Source: CAZGOM01 sp964542875 (GTDB taxonomy: Bacteria; Planctomycetota; Phycisphaerae; Phycisphaerales; Phycisphaeraceae). From it: a stretch of 17,221 nucleotides of DNA. Where the stretch lies: the NCBI GenBank assembly GCA_964542875.1, contig CAZIWA010000120.1, positions 1 through 17,221 on the forward strand, in the 5' to 3' direction. This document shows positions 1-6,991 of the stretch, piece by piece. Made by a program: the position numbers and the translations under genes. The notes under the pieces are model-generated. The model saw only the letters and a list, made by a program, of their open reading frames with translations, made no database searches and was not told the DNA's origin. The stretch's first letter is position 1. Each line of letters opens with the position of its first letter.

Positions 1-59
1 AAAGCAATTTATGAGGAGGTGTTTTTGGTGTGGCGCTTTCCTCAAGTGAAGCGATACAC

Positions 60-905
60 TTAACGCTTTACGGGGCGATTATCGGCGCTCATTCGTGTTT
101 TTCGGAAAACGCCCGGGCTGGTTTTCATCGCTTTGCGGAATCGGGTCGCGAAATAAAACGGGTCTTCAAACCCGACTTCGCGGGCGATCTGATTGATCGG
201 GCCGGAGGTCATCTCAAGCAATTGGCAGGCCCGGGTGATTCTCTGGTGTTCCACGTAGGCCATGACGCTTTGGCCCAGGCGTGCGCGAAAGAGTCTGGAT
301 AAGTGCGGCGCGCTGACGTGGGCGGCTGCGGCGATGGCCTGGAGCGTCAGGCGTTTGCCAATGCCTTGCCCGATGAATGCCAAGGCGCGCGCCAGACGCG
401 GGTCCTGGCGGGAATCAACACCGGGGCCAGCTTCGCCGGCGAGGATAAGCGCCTGTTCAAGCGCATTCATGGCCAGGGCGGGGCCGGAGCGCACGCCGGA
501 AACGGCGTGGCCATGCATCACGTTCAGGCAGGAATGGACCTGAGCGCGAAGGCTGCCTGGAGGGATGTCCAGCACGCGGCAGCCGGGCAAAGGCTGGGGC
601 CAATCCATCCAGCCGTACCAATGGGCGCGCGGTGCGAAAATCGTCCAGATGCGGTGCCACGGCCTGGGGGGCAAAACGTCCTGATCCAGCGGCCGGTGCG
701 GGTCGACAATGGTGATCCGGCCGGGCAACTGCTCGAGTTTCCGGCCCTCTGGCCCCATGAACCCCTGACCGGCGAATGTGTAGACGAGAACGGGGTCGTC
801 GAGGCCCTGGGGACGGCGGTAGTTCAGACCCGGGGCGACCGTGTCCCGGCCGGTGATGATGGGGTTGCCGCGAAGCGGCCGGGTGTCGACGCGTGTCTGG
901 CTCAT
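60..905 (-). CDS. AraC-family transcriptional regulator
   Basis: This 281-residue protein has the layout of a one-component AraC/XylS regulator. Residues about 1-165 form an N-terminal cupin-like ligand-binding part. The C-terminal 100 residues carry the double helix-turn-helix domain. The second helix-turn-helix is clear in INQIAREVGFEDPFYFATRF, close to the family signature (A-x-x-x-G-F-x-x-x-x-Y-F-x-x-x-F-[KR]), and the first in LQAIAAAAHVSAPHLSRLF. It should bind DNA and control transcription in response to a small ligand, which cannot be named from sequence. It faces the PhyH dioxygenase gene at 1021 across about 115 bp, so that gene is its most likely target, along with its own promoter. 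The first ATG at 905 is used; it has no strong ribosome-binding site. Family assignment is confident; target and ligand are inferred. Confidence 0.93.
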   Translation of the reverse strand: MSQTRVDTRPLRGNPIITGRDTVAPGLNYRRPQGLDDPVLVYTFAGQGFMGPEGRKLEQLPGRITIVDPHRPLDQDVLPPRPWHRIWTIFAPRAHWYGWMDWPQPLPGCRVLDIPPGSLRAQVHSCLNVMHGHAVSGVRSGPALAMNALEQALILAGEAGPGVDSRQDPRLARALAFIGQGIGKRLTLQAIAAAAHVSAPHLSRLFRARLGQSVMAYVEHQRITRACQLLEMTSGPINQIAREVGFEDPFYFATRFRKAMKTSPGVFRKTRMSADNRPVKR

Positions 906-1020
906 GATCGGATCTTAAAGGTATTTGCTTGCCGTTTCCATGGTGTTTTTCCCTTGATCAAGCAAGATATGGAACACCCCTCAACCATTGACTGATCTAA
1001 TCACCAAGGCAATACCACCC
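906..1020. promoter_or_regulatory. Divergent AraC/PhyH intergenic regulatory region
   Basis: This 115-bp spacer must hold the promoters of both divergent genes. It contains a perfect 10-bp palindrome, CTTGATCAAG (953-962). Two wider inverted repeats are present: TTGCTTG (925-931) with CAAGCAA (959-965), and GGTGTT (942-947) with AACACC (973-978). They overlap and are not concentric, so which, if any, is an operator is unclear. AraC proteins more often bind direct repeats. No convincing -35/-10 pair was found. Confidence 0.4.
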
Positions 1021-1776
1021 ATGGCGCTTACTCAAGAGCAGATCGACGCGTTCAGCAGAGACGGTTATCTCCCCTACCAAAAAGTGCTTACCGACGAAGA
1101 GATCACGCTGTACCGGCAGGAGTACGACAAGGAGTTTGAACTGGCGAGGGCGTCGGGCCGGCAGCGCAACCTGAGCGCGCCGATGGATGCGACCCATGAC
1201 CAGCAACTGGCGGCGCCTCAACGGATGATGCAGATCATGCAGATGTGCGAACGGAACCTGCACTTTCGGAGGCTGATCCAAGACCCGAGAATCCTGGACT
1301 GCGTGCAGGACCTGATCGGCTCGAACATCATGCTGTTTCATGATCAGGCGCTGTATAAGCCGGCGCATCACGGCGGCGAAGTGACGTGGCACCAGGACAA
1401 CGCGTACTGGCACTGCAAGCCGGCGAACCTGGTTTCGTGCTGGCTGACGCTTGATGACGTGGATGCTGACAATGGGGCGATGCAGATGATTCCCGGGAGT
1501 CACCTGACACCGGTGTGGCACGAAAAGAAGAATGAAAAAGACATTCTGTTTAATCTGGACAAGCACATCGACAAATCCAAGGTGGTGACGGTGCCGCTGC
1601 CTGCGGGGGCGTGCATGTTTCACCATTGCCAGACGCTGCACCACACCAACCCCAACACGACGCCGAGGCAGCGGCGGGCATTTGCGATTCATTTCATGAC
1701 TCCGGGCACGCGGGCGGGGAACCAGATGGTGATGCAGACTTCGTTTGCCCGCCCCATTCTTCGATTGAGCTTGTAA
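1021..1776 (+). CDS. Phytanoyl-CoA dioxygenase (PhyH) family protein
   Basis: A 251-residue Fe(II)/2-oxoglutarate-dependent oxygenase of the PhyH family, which hydroxylates small organic substrates using O2 and 2-oxoglutarate. The iron-binding facial triad is visible: H124 and D126 in WHQDNAYW, and a distal His (H207 or H208) in TLHHTNPN. A following Arg pair (R218/R219, QRRAF) would hold 2-oxoglutarate. The PGSH motif in MQMIPGSHL is also typical of the family. The frame is open back to a TTG at 988, but the ATG at 1021 gives the usual family start (MALTQEQIDAFSRDGYL), so it is preferred. The gene is divergent from an AraC regulator and 44 bp upstream of an SseB-like gene. The substrate is unknown; PhyH proteins in planctomycetes are numerous and mostly uncharacterised. 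Confidence 0.92.
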   Translation: MALTQEQIDAFSRDGYLPYQKVLTDEEITLYRQEYDKEFELARASGRQRNLSAPMDATHDQQLAAPQRMMQIMQMCERNLHFRRLIQDPRILDCVQDLIGSNIMLFHDQALYKPAHHGGEVTWHQDNAYWHCKPANLVSCWLTLDDVDADNGAMQMIPGSHLTPVWHEKKNEKDILFNLDKHIDKSKVVTVPLPAGACMFHHCQTLHHTNPNTTPRQRRAFAIHFMTPGTRAGNQMVMQTSFARPILRLSL

Positions 1777-1820
1777 AATGCCGAGCCGAACGCCAAATTC
1801 ATGGCGTCACTCACGCCCGG

Positions 1821-2246
1821 ATGAACACCATGCAAGCCCTGCCTCTTTCGCCCAACAGTCTTCTTGAATATGCGATCTACGAATACAGGCGGCACACGCT
1901 GCCGTTTGATGTTTTTGTCCGGGTGCTGCTGGAGTGCGAGGTGGTGATTCCCAGTTCGACGGAGATCCATAAGGACTGGGCGGGTTTCACGCCGCTGGCG
2001 TTTGACCGGGCGGGCGTGCCGTTTCTGGGGGTGTTCACCAACAAGGAGCATGCGAAGATCCATGCGGACACGGCATCTTATGTATTGACGCTGAAGCTGC
2101 GGGATTTTTTAAAGGCGCTCAAGCCGGGGATCGGGATCGTGATCAATCCGGGGTATGTGGAGGTGCTGGAGGTGTTTCCAGAGGGGATTCCCAATATGTT
2201 GCGGGATTATCCGGGGACGGGACCGGCGGGGACAGGTGAGTTGTGA
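1821..2246 (+). CDS. SseB-family protein (N-terminal domain)
   Basis: A 141-residue soluble protein that resembles the SseB N-terminal domain. That family is named after an enhanced-serine-sensitivity protein and has no firm biochemical role. Supporting features are an early LEYAIYEYR helix, a beta-rich core with GVPFLGVFTNKEHAKI (the 'value-as-typed, compare with threshold' SseB pattern), and a closing GIGIVINPGYVEVLEV segment. No signal peptide or membrane segment is seen. The frame is open further upstream, inside the PhyH gene. ATG 1821 is chosen because it is the first start after the PhyH stop; ATG 1830 is an alternative. With a 44-bp gap and the same strand, it may be transcribed together with PhyH. 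Confidence 0.7.
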   Translation: MNTMQALPLSPNSLLEYAIYEYRRHTLPFDVFVRVLLECEVVIPSSTEIHKDWAGFTPLAFDRAGVPFLGVFTNKEHAKIHADTASYVLTLKLRDFLKALKPGIGIVINPGYVEVLEVFPEGIPNMLRDYPGTGPAGTGEL

Positions 2247-2646
2247 CTTTTGAGGGCTGAGGCGTGCCGGCAAGAGTCGGCTATTCGTAAAGCATAGGTT
2301 TCGAGGTGATTTGCGAGGGGTTTGCGGAGAGGTCTTCATCACCCATCGAGGGTGATGAAAAATAAAAGCAATCAAGACAAACATTTACCCAAGGTTGCGC
2401 GCTTGGGCGTCTGAACATGGGCGCCGTCCGGCGGCTGATGGGAATTAAATTTCGGTCGTAAAACGGGATATCGGATTACGACGAGGCCATCTAATCCGAC
2501 CCACCCCGGAGCGCGTGAAGACTCGTGGGGCCCGCTGCTCCTGAGGGTGAACTTCAGGGATGCGGCGAGCGTATAGCTTGTCAATCACGTTTAAAATTCC
2601 TACTCTTGCCTGTCTCTACCAAACCATCTCCCCTGGAGCTCGATGA
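2247..2646. other. 400-bp non-coding gap rich in inverted repeats
   Basis: No convincing gene lies here; the short frames have no ribosome-binding site and no recognisable product. After dispersed hairpin copy A (2335-2394) there are several further inverted repeats. These are CCCAAG (2388-2393) with CTTGGG (2402-2407); CGCC (2422-2425) with GGCG (2430-2433); TCGGATTA (2471-2478) with TAATCCGA (2492-2499), an 8-bp stem with a 13-nt loop; and CCTGA (2540-2544) with TCAGG (2554-2558). The region could be a structured leader or small RNA ahead of the hydrolase, or a cluster of degenerate repeats. Confidence 0.5.
2335..2394. repeat. Dispersed hairpin repeat, copy A
   Basis: A perfect 10-bp stem, TTCATCACCC (2335-2344) with GGGTGATGAA (2350-2359), closes a 5-nt loop ATCGA. 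It is followed by AAATAA and, exactly 24 nt after the stem, by TTTACCCAAGG (2384-2394). The same stem, loop and spacing recur at 12753. The copy sits 88 bp after the SseB stop codon. A T-run lies before the stem and an A-run after it in the other copy, the opposite of an intrinsic terminator, so a REP-like or regulatory element is more likely. Confidence 0.75.
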
Positions 2647-4533
2647 ATGACACGTCAACGCATGATCCGCAAGTATGTTTTGGCGCTTCTCACAACATCG
2701 CTGCTTGCCGGACAGGCGTTTGCGCAGCCGGGCGGGGTTCCAGGGCTGCCCGCATTGCCTGGCGCGCCCAAGGCGCCGAAGTTCGACCTGCCGACGAGTC
2801 CCAAGCCCGCAGAGAGCAATGAGGCGGAAGCCAATGCGCGGGAGTGGATGATCATGTCGCAAGAGCCGATCCAGCTTTTTGATTTTGTTGAAATCCAAAG
2901 CACGCCGCTGGATGCCAAGACGCTCAAGAAGGAAGAAAAGGACGGAGTGATCGTCGAGCACCTTGAATTCACCTCGCGGACAGTGGACGGCGAGCCTGAG
3001 CGGATGAAGGGCATCATGGCATATCCCAAAGGGGCGGTGAAAAAGCCAGCGGTGTTCTGGAGCCAAGGGGGCATGGCTCCGGCCGGGGATTACTTCCCGA
3101 TCATCTATGCGAAAAAAGGATATGTGTGCCTCAACATCACACTGGACACGAAACTGCGCAACGGCTTTGCGCCGTTTGACACCAAGCTGCCCAGCGAAGC
3201 GAACCTGACACTGCTGGCGCGCGACCAGATGCGGGGGATCACCCTGCTGACGCAGCGGCCGGAAGTGGACCCCAACGTCATCGGCGTGGCCGGGGCTTCC
3301 TACGGCGGTTTTTTCGCCAATGTGATCGCAGCCAACGATCCGCGGGTGAAAGCAGGCACGGCGTATTTCTCCGGCGCGTACCACTCGCTTGGAACCAATA
3401 TGCCGCAATTCACCGGCCTGAAAACCCAGCAGGAGGTGGACGTGTGGAACGCGACCATTGATCCCGGCATCCGGTTTTCAAAGCTGAAGGTGCCGTTCCT
3501 GTGGGCGTGCGCATTTGACGACCACTGGTTCCACTTTCCCGCAGTCACGCAAACCTATTCGTACACCAACAGCCCGGAAAAACGGCTGATCGTGGCGGGC
3601 AACTGGAAGCATGGCTTTCCTGAATCCATCGATAACCAGATCAATGACTTTCTGGATACGACGCTGACCAAGACCGCTCCCCCCTACCTTCAGCCGTCAG
3701 ACCTGATGGTGCGCTCGAATGCCGAATCACGGCTGGAAGTATCGTTCAGCGTGGCAGGCACACGGCCTATCGGCAAGGCGGAAATCCTGGTGAGCCCGGG
3801 CAAGACCATGAACTGGGTGGGCTGGTCGCTGCGCGCAAGCACGAGCATCCCCGCGAAGGTGGTGGGCAACAAGGTGACGGCGACGGTGCCGGTGCCGTCG
3901 TTTGCGACCAGTTATGTGCTGGTGGGCCAAGTGTATGACGACCAGGGCCACCTGACTTCTTCATCGCCGGTGACCTATTCCTACCCCACCTCGGTGCGGG
4001 CGAAGCTGGGCAAAGCGCCCGATGCGGGATGGAACTTCAATTGCATTCCAGTGGACGACTTCAGCAAGACTTCGGTCGACTTTTTTGAACGGCTGGGGTA
4101 TCCGGTTCCGGGCGTGGCCGATGACCAGGTGAAAACGGGAAGCACGCCGAGCAGGCGTTTTGATAAGCCGGGTCCACATCGATTTCCATTTGTGTACAAC
4201 GTGCCGGGAGCGGCGCACACGCTTTCGCTATGGCTCAAGAGTGAGAAGCCGCAGACGGTGGAGGTGGTGATCCGGCCGCTGCCGCCTCAGAACTGGCAGT
4301 CGGAGGCGGTGAGGCTTCAGGTGGCGAATAAAGAGCTGGTGAAGAAGTACAACCCCAAGCCGGACGACATTGTTTTCAAAGCGGAGACAACAGGCGACTT
4401 TAAGGAATTCACGTTCACGGTGCCCGGCGACACCTGGCCCAATGAGGGGTATGACCTGATTCTCCAGAACGCGGACAAAGCGGGCGAGAAGTTCTGGATG
4501 GACAAGGTGAAATTTCAGCCGATCTGGGAGTGA
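2647..4533 (+). CDS. Secreted alpha/beta hydrolase (esterase/peptidase-like) with C-terminal beta-sandwich
   Basis: A 628-residue exported hydrolase. Residues 1-26 are a signal peptide (basic start, hydrophobic LALLTTSLLAG, cleavage after AFA), followed by a Pro/Gly/Ala-rich linker to about residue 55. The alpha/beta-hydrolase domain spans about 60-345. The nucleophile elbow is GASYGG with S218. The acid is D291 or D292 in CAFDDHWF, and the base is H322 in GNWKHG. This pattern fits the acetyl-xylan esterase/dipeptidyl-peptidase (AXE1/S9-like) part of the superfamily. Residues about 360-450 look like an immunoglobulin-like strand-rich domain, and 465-628 like a jelly-roll resembling carbohydrate-binding modules. 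Action on cell-surface or environmental polysaccharide esters is therefore plausible but inferred. GGAG at 2635-2638 lies 8 nt before ATG 2647; ATG 2662 would keep the signal peptide too. Confidence 0.85.
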   Translation: MTRQRMIRKYVLALLTTSLLAGQAFAQPGGVPGLPALPGAPKAPKFDLPTSPKPAESNEAEANAREWMIMSQEPIQLFDFVEIQSTPLDAKTLKKEEKDGVIVEHLEFTSRTVDGEPERMKGIMAYPKGAVKKPAVFWSQGGMAPAGDYFPIIYAKKGYVCLNITLDTKLRNGFAPFDTKLPSEANLTLLARDQMRGITLLTQRPEVDPNVIGVAGASYGGFFANVIAANDPRVKAGTAYFSGAYHSLGTNMPQFTGLKTQQEVDVWNATIDPGIRFSKLKVPFLWACAFDDHWFHFPAVTQTYSYTNSPEKRLIVAGNWKHGFPESIDNQINDFLDTTLTKTAPPYLQPSDLMVRSNAESRLEVSFSVAGTRPIGKAEILVSPGKTMNWVGWSLRASTSIPAKVVGNKVTATVPVPSFATSYVLVGQVYDDQGHLTSSSPVTYSYPTSVRAKLGKAPDAGWNFNCIPVDDFSKTSVDFFERLGYPVPGVADDQVKTGSTPSRRFDKPGPHRFPFVYNVPGAAHTLSLWLKSEKPQTVEVVIRPLPPQNWQSEAVRLQVANKELVKKYNPKPDDIVFKAETTGDFKEFTFTVPGDTWPNEGYDLILQNADKAGEKFWMDKVKFQPIWE

Positions 4534-4572
4534 GTCAGGGTCATTGCATTTAGGCGCTGCGAAGACACATGC

Positions 4573-4591
4573 ACCCGGAGTATCGGGTTTT
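4573..4591 (+). terminator. Possible weak intrinsic terminator after the hydrolase
   Basis: ACCCG (4573-4577) pairs with CGGGT (4584-4588) around a 6-nt loop and is followed by TTT, 40 bp after the hydrolase stop codon. The stem is short and the T-run brief, so this is a weak call. Confidence 0.3.
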
Positions 4592-4804
4592 AGAATTGCA
4601 CGCGGGCTGCGAAAATGCCTGGTCCATCCCAGGCATATGCCCCTTTGATGCCTATGATTCCTTCACCCCGCTCCTGGTCATCCGACAACCAGAGTGCGAG
4701 GGCACGCAGAGCGGTTGAGGTTTGGAGAAACCAACGAGATTCCGGGGGAGCCACATCCAAATCCGATTGCCCCCGGGGAGTGTGTGGAGCGGCTTTGAAT
4801 TTTC

Positions 4805-4836
4805 TCATCACCCATTAATAATGGTGGTGAAAATAG
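4805..4836. repeat. Dispersed hairpin repeat, decayed copy C
   Basis: TCATCACCCAT (4805-4815) matches the left arm of copies A and B, and GGTGGTGAAAATA (4823-4835) matches their right arm with small changes. The loop is TAATA instead of ATCGA, and the stem is broken by a bulge. The downstream TTTACCC box is absent. It lies about 270 bp after the hydrolase stop. It is probably a degenerate relative, but chance similarity is possible. Confidence 0.4.
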
Positions 4837-5067
4837 AGGTGCTTTAAAGGTAAACACGTGAGTGGATTGGGAAGCAAGCATTGAATATTCAGGCCACTTT
4901 CATATTTGAAGCGGCCCTCTCCCAGAGGGAGAGAAGGAAAAGAGACATTCAGGAGTTCAACAGCGTTGCAGCGCGCGTGGCGCTCAACCAACGGTTCGGT
5001 GGTTATTTCATCACAGAAAGGTCCGTCTGCGGTCTAAAGGCTGTCGGCGACTCGAGAGAAGGAAATT

Positions 5068-5565
5068 ATGGCGATTTCAGAGTTTCAACGTGCCAAGTAT
5101 GAAGCGCTTGTCTATTCGATTGTGTTCGTAGTGGTCGTATGCATCGCCGGGTTTGTGGTGTGGGAGATTTTCCTGCACGAAGAAAGCACGCCGGTACGCC
5201 AGAGTGCGACGCCAGCATTCTTGAGCGGGATCGAGAAAAAGGACGGGGTGCGCATCGAGGAGGCCCGAAGGCTGGATCTTGGGGGAGGCGTGGGCAACCG
5301 TGAAGAAGCATGGTTGTTGCGTGCGAATGAAGGAAGCATCAAGGCTGTGGTGGATCAGTTGAAACTGGTGGGTGCGACGAAGGCTCCGGATGAATTCTGG
5401 AAATTGCCGCCGACGGATTGGCCGCGGAAGCTGCCAGAGGGCGGGCTGCTTTATGAGAGTCCGGGATTTTCGGCCGTGAAAAACACGCAGAACGTGTCGC
5501 AGTATTTTCTGCTTCACGACAAGGGGCGCGGGGTGGTTTATGTATGGGTGCGGACGAATATGTGA
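5068..5565 (+). CDS. Small single-pass membrane protein of unknown function
   Basis: I do not recognise this 165-residue protein. One strong transmembrane helix lies at about residues 13-35 (SIVFVVVVCIAGFVVWEIF). Before it is a short, mildly charged N-terminus; after it comes a soluble domain of about 125 residues with no Cys pairs, ending in a beta-rich stretch (YFLLHDKGRGVVYVWVRTNM). The topology is probably N-terminus inside and the domain outside, but this is inferred. AGAAGGA at 5057-5063 is a good ribosome-binding site 4 nt before ATG 5068, which supports both the gene and its start. It converges on the MFS gene with only 10 bp between stop codons, and nothing in the context points to a function. 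Confidence 0.75.
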   Translation: MAISEFQRAKYEALVYSIVFVVVVCIAGFVVWEIFLHEESTPVRQSATPAFLSGIEKKDGVRIEEARRLDLGGGVGNREEAWLLRANEGSIKAVVDQLKLVGATKAPDEFWKLPPTDWPRKLPEGGLLYESPGFSAVKNTQNVSQYFLLHDKGRGVVYVWVRTNM

Positions 5566-5575
5566 GAGGAAGGGT

Positions 5576-6835
5576 CTAGGGCGTAGGGTCTTGGGTCTGG
5601 TTAGAGATGGAAACACGGCGCAACGACCAGAACCAGATGGTGACGCCGGAGAGCCAGCCAAGGAGGCCCAGGATACCCAGGGCCGCAGCGGCGAGAGTGA
5701 CATCGACAGATGTGAACTTAAGGCCGATGGTGGTGAGGCTGCCTAACCCTTTACCCAGGCGGTAGCACAGGCCGTCGATCCATTCCTTGGCGCGGTAGCG
5801 GGCATCAAACGGGAGTGGGATGTAGAGGACTTCCTTGGCCGCTTTGAAGATGGAGTAGTCGACGGTCTTGAAGAAGAGATAAGCGGCGGCGACGGAGGCA
5901 AAGCCGGGATTCATGAGGCTGAAGGCAAAGAGCGCGAGGTTCGCCACGGGGATGACGAGGTGGATGGCTTTTAACGAGACAAAACGCATGACGATGGGCA
6001 CGGCGATGACCTGAAGCACCGCGGCCGCTGCGTTCAACCAGCCAAAGAACGACATGGAAGCCTGGTTTTGCGCGTTGGTGTCGGGGTATGTGAGGTCCAG
6101 GCCGTGCTGAAAGGCAACTTCAAGCATGGCGGCATACCACTGGGTGGCGCCGACCATGATGAGCAAGGCGATGAGGACCGGAAATTCAACGAACTGGGTG
6201 AAGCCAAAGGATGGCGCTGCGGGCTTACCGGGTTCCTGAGGCGACCGGGCCTGAGGCGTGCCGGCGCGCTGGAAGGCAAGATCAAAAAGGATGAGGGTGG
6301 GGACGAGCGCGGCGACGGCAAGCAACGGCAACTGCCAGGTGGTGAACGTTTTGGTGAGGGTGTCGGAGTAATGCCCGACGGCGACTGCGCCAAGGGATGC
6401 GATGGCGCAGATGGGGCCGTAGAGCTTTGCGGCTTCCTGGCGGGTGACACGGCTGTTTAAAAATGACCAGAGCTGCTCGAGAAGCAGGATGATGTAAATC
6501 TCGCGAATGAGGTAGAAAGGCCCGGCGACCCATTTGAGGCCCGCGGCATAAGACAGGACGCAGGCGGTGATGGCGAGGCCGCTGGCGATGCCGGAGGCGA
6601 GCATGGTCCAGCGAGGGCCGATGCGGGTGAGGACAAAGTTATAGAGGACGAGGGTGAGGGCGACGGCGACGGGCCCGAGGGCCAAAACCCAGGGGAGGTT
6701 TGCGCGCCCGAATACTTCCTTAAAAAGGGTGTTGGAGGGGGTTCGGACGCATTCATACCCCCCTACCACGAAGACTGCGCCCAGGGCCATGAGCGACGCG
6801 GAATACCAGGATGCGGGCTTGATATTCAAAAACAC
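5576..6835 (-). CDS. MFS permease related to NTP/NDP exchange transporters
   Basis: An integral membrane protein of about 419 residues with 10-12 hydrophobic helices, including LMALGAVFVVGGYECVR first and LGILGLLGWLSGVTIWFW last. Near the C-terminus, RYRAKEWIDGLCYRLGKGLG resembles the conserved RYKAKxxIDxxxYRxGD signature of the ATP/ADP translocase-like (Npt/TlcC) branch, with the final Asp replaced. DYSIFKAAKEVLYIPL just before it also fits that branch. Free-living bacteria have such homologues without proven nucleotide transport, so the substrate is left open. The frame extends to an ATG at 6946, but those 37 residues are Arg/Pro/Trp-rich and not membrane-like. GTG 6835, with AAAGG about 10 nt upstream, gives a normal start just before helix 1. 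It is convergent with the small membrane protein and divergent from the chemoreceptor. Confidence 0.8.
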   Translation of the reverse strand: MFLNIKPASWYSASLMALGAVFVVGGYECVRTPSNTLFKEVFGRANLPWVLALGPVAVALTLVLYNFVLTRIGPRWTMLASGIASGLAITACVLSYAAGLKWVAGPFYLIREIYIILLLEQLWSFLNSRVTRQEAAKLYGPICAIASLGAVAVGHYSDTLTKTFTTWQLPLLAVAALVPTLILFDLAFQRAGTPQARSPQEPGKPAAPSFGFTQFVEFPVLIALLIMVGATQWYAAMLEVAFQHGLDLTYPDTNAQNQASMSFFGWLNAAAAVLQVIAVPIVMRFVSLKAIHLVIPVANLALFAFSLMNPGFASVAAAYLFFKTVDYSIFKAAKEVLYIPLPFDARYRAKEWIDGLCYRLGKGLGSLTTIGLKFTSVDVTLAAAALGILGLLGWLSGVTIWFWSLRRVSISNQTQDPTP

Positions 6836-6991
6836 TCGGGCGGGGCCTTTGTAGAGGTTTGCGGGGGGCGGCCAACAAGTCCACCCGGGACAGTGTATTC
6901 TGGTGGGCAATCCTGCGCGCCTGCGGCGGCTTGCTTTTGGCCGCAACAGGGACAGGTCTGGTCCTTACCCCATCACTTCGGGCAACAACGC

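Larger units (their letters stand above)
4534..5067. other. 534-bp non-coding gap
   Basis: The small frames here on both strands lack a ribosome-binding site and any recognisable sequence, so no gene is called. The stretch contains the weak terminator at 4573, the decayed hairpin copy C at 4805, and a 7-bp hairpin CTCTCCC (4917-4923) with GGGAGAG (4927-4933) around AGA. The short string GAGAGAAGGAAA near 4930 recurs at 5054-5065, where it supplies the ribosome-binding site of the next gene. No clear promoter was found for the downstream gene. Confidence 0.5.

Noticed and set aside
30..995. Two plus-strand frames (30-302 and 303-995) opposite the AraC gene, the first with AGGAGG at 14-19 upstream of a GTG
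   Set aside because: The ribosome-binding match is attractive, but the frames are antisense to a clear AraC regulator and encode nothing recognisable.
2335..2359. Intrinsic terminator after the SseB-like gene
   Set aside because: The hairpin is followed by AAATAA rather than a T-run, and in copy B the T-run precedes the stem.
2581..3408. 275-codon minus-strand frame opposite the hydrolase gene
   Set aside because: Antisense to the signal peptide and catalytic domain; Arg/His-rich product with no family.
4590..4818. Small overlapping frames on both strands in the gap after the hydrolase
   Set aside because: No start signals, no family resemblance, and the two frames overlap each other.
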